From assembly GCA_022225965.2 (NCBI GenBank), contig JAKJXP020000111.1, forward strand, positions 62,001 to 126,000: DNA of 64,000 nucleotides, written 5' to 3'. The position numbers and the translations under genes are program-made. Of the stretch, positions 32,485 through 43,393 are shown piece by piece; within the stretch, counting starts at the first letter, position 1, and each line of letters begins with the position of its first letter. Below the pieces are notes generated by a model, which saw only the letters and a program-made list of their open reading frames with translations, did no database searches and was not told where the DNA came from. This stretch comes from Diatrype stigma (lineage: Eukaryota; Ascomycota; Sordariomycetes; Xylariales; Diatrypaceae).

Positions 32485-34146
32485 ATGCCTTCCTACCAGC
32501 AGCCCAACGTGCCATTCTCGAGGACGCGGACCGGGTGCTTCACCTGCCGGGAGGACGGCTACAAATGCGACGAGCAGAAACCCCACTGCGGCCGGTGCAT
32601 CCGGCTGCAGAAGACGTGCAAAGGCTACGGGGTCAAGCTGAAGTGGCGCTCCTTCGAGGGCCCCCTGCCGGCCCAATCGGGATCAGGAGATAGCAACAGG
32701 AGACGGGCGCGCAAGTCGAAATCCCCCGCGAATGGCAGCGATGGCGGCCTCACCACTACTGCTACCACTGCCCCCACTGCTGCTGCATCGCGCCCCCGAA
32801 CACCACCACAGCAGCTGCAACGGCACCTGCAGCAGAGTCCGCGGGGCCCGGCGGCGTCGGGGATGACGATGACGATGATCGCCCGCAACCCGTCGTACCT
32901 GCCCCCCGACGTCGGACGCGCCGACCAGTACCTCCTGGACCACTGGACGACGACCCTGGCGGCGGTGGTGTCCATGGCGGCGGGCGCCCCCGGGAGCCGG
33001 AACCCGTTCCTCGTGCACCTCACGCCCATGATGCTGCACTCCCCGGCGCTGCGCGCCGCCGTGTGCTCCATGGCGGCGAGCCACCTGGCCATCCTCCGGG
33101 ACGTGGACGGCGGCGGCGACGGCCGCCACCAGACCCAGGTCCTCCAGACGGCCGCGATCCACCACCGCGTCCTGGCCGTCTCCGCCCTGCGCCGGGCGCT
33201 GCAGGCCCAGGCCGACGACCCCAACCCGGAGCCCGCGCTCGCCACCATCCTGCTGCTGCAGGTCGCCGACCGCCTGTTCGCCATCGACACGCGCGCCGAC
33301 CACCTCGGCGGCGCCAGGGCCGTCATCGCCGGGAGCCGGCGCGGCCGCGGCCGCCACCACGCCTGGGATACGGCCAGCGCCGCCTTCCTGCTCAGCCTCT
33401 GCTTCTACCACGACGTCCTGGCGTCTGTCTCCCGGGGCTCGCGTCCCTTGCTCGGCTTTGACAACGACGACGATGAGGATGGCGGCGACGGCAAGACGAA
33501 GCGCCGCCACTTCCCCGTCGTGGATAGCATGGCCATGGAGGGCGTTGCTTCCATGCAGGGCCTGACGACGGTGCTGCGCCTCGTCGGCCGCATCAGCCGG
33601 ATGCGGGACATGAGTCTCGACGAGCAGACCACCGCGGGCCATGCTGTCGAGGAGGCGCTCAACGCGCTAGGGGGGTCCGATTCCGATTCTGGTTCTTATT
33701 CTGGTGGTGATGGCGACGACAACAGCAACAGCGCCGACGCGGACATCCACCACACGGTGCAGGCGTACCGGCACGCGGCCTTCATCTATCTGTACCGGGT
33801 GTGGTGCAACGTGGGGGCGCCGCACCCGCTGACGCTGCGGCACGCGGGGCGGTGCCTCGACCACCTGGGGCGGGTGGGGCTGTCGTCGCCGCTGCTGTCG
33901 GCGCACGTGTGGCCGCTGTGGACGGCCGGGTGCGAGACGACGGACGCGGCGCGGCGCGGGTTCGTCGGCGCCCGCATCGACGCCATGTACGAGGTGCGCC
34001 ACCTGCCGTCGCTGCGCCGCATCCGCCAGGACATCGAGGAGGTCTGGTCCATCAAGGACCGCCAGCGCGCCTGCACTGGCGTCGACAACGTCGATTGCAT
34101 CAAGGCGATCCTGAGGAGCCGGAGGCGGGAGGCGGACTTGGCGTGA
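32485..34146 (+). CDS. Zn(2)-Cys(6) transcription factor with fungal-specific regulator domain (553 aa, single exon)
   Basis: The zinc cluster lies at Cys18, 21, 28, 35, 38 and 45 (GCFTCREDGYKCDEQKPHC then GRCIRLQKTC), spacing C-x2-C-x6-C-x6-C-x2-C-x6-C. A Ser/Thr/Ala-rich linker follows, then a long alpha-helical region beginning around residue 145 (ADQYLLDHWTTTLAAVVSMA, LHSPALRAAVCSMAASHLAI) that matches the Fungal_trans_2-type middle domain. The end HLPSLRRIRQDIEEVWSIKD is typical of this group. It binds DNA as a nuclear regulator; targets are unknown. The gene is intronless and very GC-rich in its middle. The start ATG at 32485 sits shortly before the zinc finger as is usual. Neighbours (oxygenase upstream) could be targets, but nothing proves it. 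Confidence 0.88.
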   Translation: MPSYQQPNVPFSRTRTGCFTCREDGYKCDEQKPHCGRCIRLQKTCKGYGVKLKWRSFEGPLPAQSGSGDSNRRRARKSKSPANGSDGGLTTTATTAPTAAASRPRTPPQQLQRHLQQSPRGPAASGMTMTMIARNPSYLPPDVGRADQYLLDHWTTTLAAVVSMAAGAPGSRNPFLVHLTPMMLHSPALRAAVCSMAASHLAILRDVDGGGDGRHQTQVLQTAAIHHRVLAVSALRRALQAQADDPNPEPALATILLLQVADRLFAIDTRADHLGGARAVIAGSRRGRGRHHAWDTASAAFLLSLCFYHDVLASVSRGSRPLLGFDNDDDEDGGDGKTKRRHFPVVDSMAMEGVASMQGLTTVLRLVGRISRMRDMSLDEQTTAGHAVEEALNALGGSDSDSGSYSGGDGDDNSNSADADIHHTVQAYRHAAFIYLYRVWCNVGAPHPLTLRHAGRCLDHLGRVGLSSPLLSAHVWPLWTAGCETTDAARRGFVGARIDAMYEVRHLPSLRRIRQDIEEVWSIKDRQRACTGVDNVDCIKAILRSRRREADLA

Positions 34147-34638
34147 TGGGGGTCGAGATGGAGGTGGAGATAGAAAGAAGAGAAGAGAAGAGAAGATGAG
34201 TGGATGGATGGGAATGGATGAGACGGGATGGGATGAGATGCCTAGGTTTATTGGCATCACGCGGGTGGTGGTGTGGTGTCTGTTAACTCCCTGCCTGCCT
34301 GCCTGCCAAAGTTGGGGATCAATCGGTTGGCTTGCTCTCTGTCCCATCCCTCTACATCTGATCTGACCTGCACGTCCCGGCACGCAGGCACGATGCGCTG
34401 CTTGGCCAACTGCTATACCGAAGGAACTAGAAAGCAGCGCTCTTCCTCCGGTATCCGGTCTATAAGACCCTGCCCGCCATATACACGATCAATTCCACCA
34501 GCGAAGTGTGTCCAAACGATGAATGCAACGCGACGGCAACGACATTCACATATACAGAGAGCAGCAAACCTGGTGGCACCGCTGCGGGCCCCGGCCGCGA
34601 AGTTCCTCCCCCTCACGGCCCCGGACAGGGTCCCAACC
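34147..34638. other. 3' flank of the regulator gene
   Basis: Purine-rich GAGAAGA repeats (34170-34196) and GGATGGGATGAGA repeats (34200-34240). No gene. Confidence 0.45.
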
Positions 34639-34930
34639 CCGAGGAGACGAAGAACCTGCATCTCGCGATGGAGTTCGTCGCGGTCCTAGACGTTGTTAAC
34701 GCCGAAGAGGGGCCCCGGTCCCGCCTGCACACTCCGTCTCCTCGTACCCGGCCGGCTCCTACTATGTCACCGCCCTCGTGCTAGCGTAGGAAGCCATGTA
34801 GCTACTGGAGTTGCGAGAGTTGGAGGGAGGCTACGCCAGCGGGTGCCTCACCCCGGAATTCCTGAGCGAGGATTTCGTGCACAGGGTTCGGTTGGCGGGC
34901 GCCGTTCTCAAGACGGAGATCCTCGACTAG
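34639..34930 (+). pseudogene. Possible decayed fragment, C-terminal part of an oxidoreductase-like gene
   Basis: Two adjacent frames each look coding for a short distance. From about 34639 one reads ETKNLHLAMEFVAVLDVVNAEE-like sequence. From 34736 another frame reads SSYPAGSYYVTALVLA, stop, EAM, stop, LLELRELEGGYASGCLTPEF and LSEDFVHRVRLAGAVLKTEI before a final stop at 34930. The style (YYVTALVLAEA..., GxLTPEF) recalls the C-terminal part of saccharopine-dehydrogenase-like proteins, but I cannot confirm it. Two in-frame stops and a frame change mean it is not intact. Confidence 0.25.
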
Positions 34931-35505
34931 TTAGTATTCATTGTGAAGATGGGCGTCCGCCTGGTGGAAGCTGAAGAATGCAGTTGATACCCATGGATGT
35001 AGCCTTGTATAGCCGCTATTCCATTCTACCATAGCTGCAACATCTGATACGGGAATAACATAGAATGAAAGCTTAGCATGGCGATATATGGAAGGACTAC
35101 TTAGTTTAAGTTAGAGATATGAGGCTTAACCCTTTTATGTTAGCCAATCGTTTATTCAGTGCTTACGCATAAGTCGGGGCCAAAGACACCTTATTGGGCT
35201 CGCCTCTGCATCTTTCTGAGCCAAAGTGGCTGGTAATGTGACTAGATGCATAATATATTGACATATACAGGACGTGGTTCTTCGCCCCCTAGTTCCATTC
35301 GTCTCATTTGGAGGAGTTCCGTAGATTCCGGTGTCATTCTTCCAACTACAAACAATCTTGATCAGCCAGTATAAAATTGCTGTCCATTTTCTCCGCTTAT
35401 ATACCATATTGTCTGCCGGGTTCTGGAAGCAAGATTGCACCAGGCAACAAAGCTGCCACCATCATGAATCCTTAAGAGCGTCTTCGAGGTGACGGGTCAT
35501 CTCCA
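34931..35505. other. Gene-free region before the HET pseudogene
   Basis: AT-rich. No frame or motif was accepted. Confidence 0.4.
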
Positions 35506-36585
35506 TTGATGTACCACATCGTGACATGTATAATCCAAGCGGACTTCGTGGAACGAGCTTCCCAGATGGCCTTCATGAAGGATATGCATACATCAGCTCA
35601 TGAAGTCTTTGTTTGGCTGGAAGAGAGAGCGCAGGCCCAGGGAGACTGTCGGGTCATCCGTGAGATTTCACATGTATACAATGTGAAGGCTACCTCAAGA
35701 GGCTGCGATACAGACCTGCCCACAGACGATCTACAGTCCTCTTGTCAATGTGTCAGGCATACCATCATTAAAGATAACAGCACTGAGTATACAACGACTA
35801 ATAACAACCTAATGCTAGAGTTGCCATGGTTCGAGCGCGGGTGGGTGTTTTAGGAGGTATGGAACGCTTCGAAAGTAAAAGTCCTTTGCAGTCTAGAGGA
35901 ACTCAGATGGGACAAAATCATGCAAGCAGCCCAGTGTTTCAAGAAGCATGCCATCAGGACGGCGATGGTTATGTCCAGACTCTGGACTGCCCTGCTTGAA
36001 ATTGAAAGGAACCCTGGAGGCATATCCCGTTACGTGAAAAGGGCTCGTCTAGCTATCTTGAAGGTGCTCATTGCTGGCTACGACATGAAAGCGACGGACC
36101 CGAGAGACAAGATGTTTGCTCTCTTGTCATTCGGCCACGAGACTCATAACATCGCGGACCTCCCGTCCGAAGTGGGGACGCACTACGAACTATCCCCCCT
36201 TTTACGCTAGAGTCAGGTCAGATATGAGGCCCCAAAACTTTTGGCCTCATGTTGTGTCAATGTGTCAATGTAAGACTTCCAAGGGAACTTGTAATGGCCT
36301 CGAAATCTCGGGCGTCCGCAATGTTTGCTTCTTTGCTAATTCCCGATCCCTACGCGGTCTAGGTATTGTTCTTGACTAGGTATGTGCAGGCATTCTTTGG
36401 GCAACTTGTATCGCACTGAGCGACCAGGTCTAGACCGAGTGTTACCTAGGACGCTGTTCTACCACGTCCCGGCGAAAAATTTAAGAGCCATGGGGCACCT
36501 CCGAGGAATTGGGCATCTGCATCTTATGGAACACCGGTCCGCCAACTTTCATTCCAGCGATCCATGGCAGACGAAACGGGTTTAG
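35506..36585 (+). pseudogene. Decayed HET-domain (heterokaryon incompatibility-type) gene
   Basis: The first part reads IIQADFVERASQMAFMKDMH then TSAHEVFVWLEERA, the HET-domain block that in intact genes is CINQAD..ERSxQVxxMxxIYxxAxxVxVWLG. About 80 codons later LPWFERGWVF is followed by TAG where the family has WVFQEV, so a Gln codon has become a stop (CAG to TAG). The frame then continues: VWNASKVKVLC, FKKHAIRTAM, AGYDMKATDPRDKMFALLSF (HET DPRDKxFALL block) to a stop at 36210. After that only scattered short frames remain (to about 36585). There is no start codon in context and the N-terminal part of the domain is missing. HET genes control allorecognition cell death in ascomycetes; this copy cannot work. 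Confidence 0.75.
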
Positions 36586-36800
36586 TGTCTTTCTAAGGGT
36601 ACCTCGGCTGCAATGTATTTGAGCTGGAACATGTAACTACTCCTCAAATACTCGGAAATTGTCGCAGACTCGCAGGACAGAACACACGATACTACTCAGA
36701 TACAGAATCCGGTCTTGCTACGTCCTGCGTTCGAAGTTTTGACCCCCCTGCATTCACGATTTATCTCTAGTACCACATTACAATTGGGAGATTGCGCATC

Positions 36801-37933
36801 ATGGCGACATCCACACCACCCGCTCCAGCTACACTACCAAACCCACCCTTCGTGATCATCCTGGGTCTACCCAACTTTCGCGATCTCGGTGGGTACCCGA
36901 TCGCATTGCAACCCGGAAAGGTAGTCCGGCGCAACCTTATATTCCGCTCTGCCGAGCCGTCGAGGACCACCGATGAAGGCATCGAAGCTCTGAAAAAACT
37001 CGGCATCACGCATGTCTTTGACCTGCGCTCGGAGCAGGAGTTTGAGCGCGGCGTCAAGCACGGCCTCAACAGACCCATCAAGGAGTGGGAAGGCGCTGTG
37101 AGGATATTTGCGCCCGTCTTTCGCCATGAGGACTACTCGCCCGAGGCAGTAGCGTTGCGATTCCAGCACTATGGATCTGGACATGATGTATGAGTTATTA
37201 ATCCATGTCACCTACCCAAATGCCCCTCAAGCCTCGATATGTGCTTTACTGTGCATCGAGTGATACTACCCACCAAAACTGATGGTCATTCTGCCGGTAA
37301 CGGATCTGACCTTCTTCTAGGGGTTCGCACAAGTCTATGTTTCTATGTTATTAGCGGCTACCGGGCCGCAGAATGAGTCGCGCCCTTACGCCACAATCCT
37401 GGAGCATCTAGCCGACGACAGCTCACCCCCTACGCCGGTGCTTATTCACTGCACGGCAGGTAAAGACCGGACGGGTGTGATATGTGCATTGATTCTGTCT
37501 CTCTGCGGGGTCGAGGACGAAATCGTCGCGCATGAGTATAGCCTCACGGACTTGGGCCTCAAATCGCGGCATGCAGAGATCATCGGGCATCTGACGAATG
37601 AGCCTGCTTTCAAGGATGACCCTGGTGGCGCACGCCGCATGGTTCTGGCTAGGTGAGTGTTGTCTTCTATGTTTTCTCTTATTTTCATGATATCACGTGA
37701 GCTGACACCCATCCAGAAAGGAAAATATAATTGCAATGCTGGACTGGATCAAGAAAACGTACGGCTCCGTAGAGAAGTGCGTTGTAGCCCTTGGGATACT
37801 CACTCCAGAGAAGATCGAAAAGCTGAGGCAGAATCTTATTGTGGATGCTTCGAGTACTACGGAGGTCAATTGGAAAGAGCACGCGGAATTGGTCATGACG
37901 GAAAGAGCAACAAATCCATCTCAAGGGAAATGA
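36801..37933 (+). CDS. Protein tyrosine phosphatase of the Y_phosphatase3 type (three exons, 311 aa)
   Basis: The model is join(36801..37187, 37321..37652, 37717..37933), 936 nt. The signature P-loop HCTAGKDRTG has catalytic Cys173 and Arg179 (C-x5-R), with Asp or Lys as in bacterial PtpB-like and fungal tyrosine/serine phosphatases. The N-terminal part LPNFRDLGGYPIA and RRNLIFRSAEPSRTTDEGIE then LGITHVFDLRSEQE is the conserved entry of this family. The C-terminal helix region follows (ENIIAMLDWIKKTYGSVEKC). Donors GTATGA and GTGAGT and acceptors CTAG and CCAG fit. The 133-nt first intron is longer than the others. The protein is likely cytosolic; substrates may be phosphotyrosine or phosphoinositides, which cannot be told from sequence. 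Confidence 0.88.
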
Positions 37934-38209
37934 CTTCTTGACGGCCGGGGGGCATTTAAAAAGAGTCCTATTAAATATATCTTACTTTTTAAATCCACTC
38001 ATAATCAGGTCGATAAATTATTACCGGGCCGCCTTAATGACGATTTTGCTTTTTATTCTTTACGATTTATAAGTTTTTTTTTTCTTTTTTTTTTTAATAA
38101 TTAATACTCGGAGGGTGATGGCGAAAAGGAGGATACAGTCGGGCCATGTGAATGTCTCTCGCGAGTGGGAAACCAAATGACCTTGGCTCACAACTTGGTT
38201 CTATTTCCA

Positions 38210-38975
38210 TTAGATCCTTGCCTTGCCTTCGATAGTCTGCTTCAACAGGTTCAGTACTGCCAAAGTAAATTCCACCATATTCGCCTCGCGGTTGCCATGG
38301 CCCGTCTCGACCTCAGCTGTCACCGTGCCGCTGGGTCCGTCAACAGCTAGTGCTACATAACCCCTAGGATTCCGGTGCTCGGTTAGTCTCACTCCCGCCA
38401 CGCTACTCTCATAGGTAGGTAAGTATAGCTAGCGCTCGCTCGCTCGCTATCGCGGGGTTAAATAAGAAATGCTTCGCAACTCACGGCGTTCGGTTCCGCG
38501 TGGACCCCCCGGTAGGCCCCGCCGTTCCGCTTTCGGAGACCGTGTACGTGCTGCCAAGCTTTCCCCGCACGTTGCTCGCCAGCCCCGCCACGATCTCGGG
38601 CGTGGGCCCGCTGTAGCTCTTCAGATGCTCGGGCGTCCAGCCCGCGAAGGCGATGCGCGACTCGAGGGTGTAGAGCTGTGGGAGCATTGGTTAACTGACT
38701 ACTACTTTCTCTCGCCCATGGGGTTCATAGGTGTCTACCACCCAATGCCTCCTGAGGAGGAACGGGAGGGATAGGAACTGGGCACATACAGTGAGGCCAC
38801 CCTTGTAGATCTTGGAAGCGCCCGGGGTAGCTAGGAGGGAGGCCGAGACGAGCCCCCCGGCCGCGGTCTCTGCTACCGACACCGTTTCGTTCCTCGATGC
38901 TAGGAGACCCACGACTTCTCTGGCCAGTGCCCGTAAGTTAGCTGGGAGAAATACCCCTTGGTCGGTGGACGTCAT
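38210..38975 (-). CDS. CinA C-terminal domain protein (NMN deamidase-like), three exons, 176 aa
   Basis: The model is complement(join(38210..38363, 38485..38675, 38790..38975)), 531 nt. The CinA C-terminal domain in bacteria removes the amide of nicotinamide mononucleotide. Visible family blocks are ETAAGGLVSASLLATPGASK (residues about 36-55), SRIAFAGWTPEHLKSYSGPT, TYTVSESGTAGPTGG and GYVALAVDGPSGTVTAEVET, ending in a helix ANMVEFTLAVLNLLKQTI. The N-terminal half of bacterial CinA (MoCF domain) is absent, as in most fungal stand-alone versions. The intron at 38364-38484 and that at 38676-38789 are both longer than the local mean but canonical. The gene converges on the phosphatase, with 276 bp of AT-rich sequence between. 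Confidence 0.85.
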
Positions 38976-40142
38976 CTTCCGGTTCTATCTGATTAGGTAC
39001 GGTCTTGGTGGGGTGCGGTAAGGGTGGAAGTGGTATATAATTCATAAAAGAACGACCCTGTCCGTTAACGAAATAACATAATCCCAACATGTGGCCTCAT
39101 TGCAGTCAAATAAGGTGCGGAGGTCTTGGGGAAGAAACAGATGTCGGCGATAGTTAGTTACAGATTGGTAATCAAGAGTCAAGTAAGTACTCGTCATAAA
39201 GCGGGGTTCAGGGGTAGCTATATATTTGTACTCAGCTTACAAAAACGTTTCGGGCCTGGCAACTTCATATATTAGTTCTGGAACCGTGAGCCATTGAGTT
39301 CTTACTATCCCCCAACTTATTACATATGTATATGTTATTCGAAGGTGGTTTGGGCTATCGAAAAAGTTATAGTTGGGATCCCGGCATATGCATGACATCT
39401 TACCTAGGAGATCCCATTTTCTGGCTTGATACGTGATATATCTCACCACAATCTGTTGCAGCTTGAAACAGTTATCTTGTAATACTTTTTCTGGAACTCT
39501 TATGCGTCCCTAAGGTAAAACCATTAAGTTTCGAAGTGATATTTACATCTCATCAAGTGGATGTACGTAATGTAGTCTATTGCTAATCGACCTTCCTATG
39601 TCATTCTCTTGAGACGACGATACTGTGGATCAGGGTGTGTCTTCAATAATTGCCAACGTTCATAGTCATCTTTTTTTCTTCTGTTACGGAGATCCAGCAA
39701 CTTACGTGCACAACTTTTAATATCACTCGCGATATCTTTTCCGTACGGAGGGAGGTCCCAGCTCAACCGGTATTTTTTAAGAGAATGTGGTATATTCTTT
39801 CCCGTATCCTATGCAGGTTATGCAGGCAATGCCATTCAGCAATCAAGTGATGCATAGGCATGCAGTGGCTTCCAGGCAAGAATGAAGCAAGTGACCGGGC
39901 ATTCGTAAAGGAATGTACAGTGGAACGGGAGACGGGTAGTGTCAAGTGGTGTTACCAACACAAGCCCCCCCCCCCCCCCCCCCCCCCCAGTATGGCCATC
40001 TGCACCTACAAAACGCCCATATCTCTCTCACAGTTGATACTCGTCCAAGATCGAAAAGAATCCAGCCCCCCCCCCCTCCATTTTCACAACACTCAACATC
40101 TTCGCTACATCTTGAACTTGTATTCGAGACGAGATTGAACAC
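38976..40142. other. Gene-free region upstream of cinA-like gene
   Basis: AT-rich. It holds the promoter of the cinA-like gene at its left side and a C24 homopolymer at 39965-39988 near its right side. No coding frame was accepted. Confidence 0.4.
39965..39988 (+). repeat. C24 homopolymer tract
   Basis: Twenty-four consecutive C residues lie about 155 bp before the candidate start codon at 40143. The exact length is uncertain in any read-based assembly. Confidence 0.8.
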
Positions 40143-40675
40143 ATGGCGCCAGAACGCACGGCAAGTAATGGCTCGTCGAAAAGCGACCGTTCGATACTGG
40201 TCTATGACACCGCAACTGAAACATTAAGGAGAAGAAGACGCAGCGATGTTGAAAATAGTGAGTGTGCTACTTGTTTGTAAGGTTAAACTGCAGCTACTAA
40301 CTCCATTATGGACGGATATCACGTCGAAGTCAAGCACTGGCAACGGAATATCAGCATCCACTCACCATCGGACACAAAAGGTCAAGTTTCAATTCCGATT
40401 GCCCGAGTCATGATACCTCCTAGTGAGTTCCTCAAAAAGAACTTGCTCCAGAAAAAGACGGCTATATGGGTCGTATGATGAAAAGTACCAGGGCAGATAC
40501 AACACCGAGTAGTAATTGGGTTCTTGCCAATGGCTGCTGGTAACGAAGACTTTCAGATTGTTATTGGCTTCCACGTGGGAGAGCTTGGCCGATGGCTCAG
40601 CAACCCTCCTATGTTGCTTCGTCGTGGTTTCATTCGCAGTGGATTCTGGTTATCGTTGAACTAGTTTCTGGCTGA
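40143..40675 (+). CDS. Candidate small three-exon gene (108 aa), unrecognised
   Basis: The proposed model is join(40143..40257, 40330..40422, 40557..40675), 327 nt. Exon 1 (MAPERTASNGSSKSDRSILV...RRRRRSDVEN) ends at a perfect GTGAGT donor. A CTAAC branch site lies at 40297 and the acceptor CGAAG at 40329 continues IKHWQRNISIHSPSDTKGQV and SIPIARVMIPP to a second GTGAGT donor at 40423. A third exon after TTTCAG (40556) reads NCYWLPRGRAWPMAQQPSYV to a stop at 40675. All phases agree. No family was recognised, and the second intron has only a weak branch site (GGTAACG), so the C-terminal part may be wrong. It could equally be the remains of a larger gene. Confidence 0.3.
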
Positions 40676-41302
40676 GGTTGGAAGGACGAAATACAAACCA
40701 TACGAAGATCGTGGCCATGGTTGGTTGTTGAACAGCTAGTTACAAGATTTGGGTATGTGCGCATAGCAAGAGACATAATGAACACTGTATTTAGGATTGG
40801 CGCTTTTAGTGAGCTCAGGCCGTCACATAACTCCTATTTACATTCCTTCCAGGCTGGGAACCCACTAAAGCATAGCCTATATACTACACTAACTAATCTG
40901 GAGTTCAAGTGCGACATGATAACTATGCACTGTGGCTGTATGGGAGCAGCGAAGATGCAGTATTCCACTGACCGTACACTGTGCATGCAAGCCTTAATAC
41001 TGCGTAGGTAGCGTGTACTCGTTTCATCATGCTCATCAGACTTGTCTGCATGATGTACTGCCAGGCAACTGGTTTTATTCGTTGTTACCTAGTATTCCTA
41101 GGTGCCTCTGGTGGGTGGGTGGCACAGCTGAATACCATATAGATAGACAAATGTCACATCACATTACCACCAGGCGCCTCCTATGCTCCAGGACTTCTCC
41201 CAGAGAAAGCCCAATGGCGTGTTGCAATGGCAATTTGTTGCAATCAAATGCCATATCTTGCAAGGCAAGTGTAACCCCCTGGTGACACAGAACATTTGCG
41301 TC
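40676..41302. other. Gene-free region between candidate gene and regulator 3' end
   Basis: Nothing recognisable. Confidence 0.4.
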
Positions 41303-42751
41303 TCAATCGTGGGGGGTTAGGGGGTATGTATAGATAGCTGGGTGTGAATGTGCCATCGGGTTCAGATCAAAGTATTCACAGATCCTTCCTGCGCATTGCT
41401 TCCACTCCGCTCCCCCTTTCTTCTCGAGATATGTCAGGATGGTTTTGAACATCACCTTGGACCGACGCTCAGCCCACCAGACGTCCGATAGGAACCACGT
41501 CATGCTAGCATAGAACGCCAGCATGACGACCAAAGACTCTAACTTATTCGCCCCGACCTCGTCCTCAAAGGCCTTATCTGCCTTCGCCGGCCACATGAGT
41601 GAATATGCGTGGATGTCTGGCATCAACTCTGAAACATCCTCGCCCCGAGAAGCGGCGTCGATGGATTGGAAGATGGGCACGAGCCTATCTGCAGCGTGTC
41701 CCGACCCGCAAACCCCCAAGCACTCCCCTTCGCGGTCCATTATAGGGACCTTGGAGCGATGCATGAACGCTTCTTGGAAATCGTACGAACACTCGACCGT
41801 CGAAACCCAGTCCTTGAAACGGCGAATCGACTCGGGCTCCAGGACTGGCCCGAAGATAGTTAGGGGCGAGCCTTCCGCATTCTTTGCTCTGAGGATGACG
41901 GACTTGAGACCGGCCGCGAAAGGGAGCAGCTTGTCCGACGCCGGGTTCGGGGCGGTGCCGTCGTCCAGGGCAAGGAAAGGGGTACCCCAGGTGTAGTGGA
42001 GCAGGATAAAAGCACAGGATACCATAACATCAGGGTTTTGCGTGTCTAAAGGTTCCTCAAGACTCGATCGAAAACCAACTAGGGTATGATCAAGATAGAG
42101 AGCAGCAGCCCTGGCGTTCGATGCCACCGCCGGTTGGAGATGACATAAATGAGTGGCTGCAATCATCAAAACGGCAGACATGAGTGGTCTATGCTAGACG
42201 TGTGTTAGGGATTGTCTATAGCTACCTATTCGAGTGATAGGGGAGGCAAACCTGTAGCGCAAGCGGGAGGACCTGATCCCTCCAAATGTTGGTGCCAAAT
42301 ACAAGAGTGGCGGAGGTAACATGCTCAAAGTGGTACATGAGACGCATGGCAGTCATGTCAATATCACCTAACCCAGGATCCCGTATGGCCAAACCCGACT
42401 GAGCTTGTCCATGTCGAAGTTGAAGTGCTTGGGTCTTCGGGTCCTGGGTGCCTGCAGGAGGACTCTCAAATCGACACTGGAGGTTTCGAGAAGAACACCT
42501 CCCACAGGTCGGCCGGCCTTCATCGCACTAACCATCTCCATGAGTCAACAGGCTGCAGCAAGGGGGTGTTTCTCCCTCCATACCTTGACTCTTCTCTGTT
42601 TGCAAGCCACACATCCAGCTCGAGACTTCGCATGCTGTTTGCGCTGCCGTATGGATCGACCCTGATCATCGATCGCTGCTTTTGAAGTGTCGCTTACGTC
42701 AACCACGTGAGGAAGGGGAAAAACACTGAAACTCCCACTAATAGACGACAT
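41303..42751 (-). CDS. Zn(2)-Cys(6) transcription factor (three exons, 444 aa)
   Basis: The model is complement(join(41303..42193, 42252..42527, 42584..42751)), 1335 nt. The zinc cluster is divided by intron 1: exon 1 ends KSRAGCVACKQRRVK and exon 2 starts CDEGRPTCGRCSSRNLQC, giving Cys47, 50, 57, 64, 67 and 74. Without splicing, the frame runs into VWREKHPLAAAC and a stop, so the intron (42528-42583, 56 nt) must be removed for DNA binding. The rest is the C-terminal activation or ligand region: MYHFEHVTSATLVFGTNIW, HRPLMSAVLMIAATHLCHLQ, then helices and FYASMTWFLSDVWWAERRS, similar to the UPC2-like sterol regulator group in outline. It is divergent from the aldo-keto reductase gene with 642 bp between, a common arrangement for a regulator and its target; that link is inference. 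Confidence 0.85.
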
Positions 42752-43393
42752 TGCTGAAAAGTAGGACCTGCCTCGTAGGTATACCTAATATGAAATACGC
42801 GGTGACAGACGCGATAGAACCTTTCTGTCGATGGTAGTCTAACTAGGTAGGGGTTTTGGTTAGCCATCGGTGGTGAGCCCAGAGGATTACGGCGCAGTAA
42901 ACCAAGTAGCCAGGTAGCTTAGGTGGTAGAGACTCATGGTGGGGCCTCTAGGCCTCTCGTATACCCTTTATGGTATACCGTCTGACTGTTTAGTGTTTAC
43001 GGCTCTTAAGTTAGTTGGGTCATCGATGCATTATACTAGTTCGGACAAGGATTAAAGGCGGCTACTTTCCCCCCGTATATCATTCCTGGCATACGAAGTA
43101 TTCTATCCCATAACTTGACTCTTCTATCGTTATGTCAAGCTTCACTCCACTGAAAAAAAAAAAAAAAAAAAAAACGCTGATTCGAATTACGCATCATATG
43201 AGAATACCTTGAGCAGGCCCGATCATAAGGTGGACGAAATGGAGACCGACACTGTTATAAAAGGGGATGCTACCTCCTGCTCTTCGGGAGACTATTACAA
43301 TTTGCCTCAGGCTCTCAGCGACTTACTTAGCAACAACCACCACAACCCCTCCTATCACCAGTATAGACTGCATACTTGATCTTGTTGATCACT
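42752..43393. other. Divergent promoter region, regulator / aldo-keto reductase
   Basis: It contains an A22 tract (43153-43174) and a TATA box for the right-hand gene. CCTAATATG-like and CGTAGGTATACCTA motifs lie at 42774-42790 next to the regulator. Confidence 0.5.
43256..43263 (+). promoter_or_regulatory. TATA box of the aldo-keto reductase gene
   Basis: TATAAAAG lies about 130 bp upstream of the ATG at 43394, followed by a CT- and CA-rich 5' leader (43290-43370). Position and sequence fit a fungal core promoter. Confidence 0.5.

Noticed and set aside
32625..33642. Long minus-strand frames opposite the Zn2Cys6 gene
   Set aside because: GC-driven shadows of the regulator; no motifs of their own.
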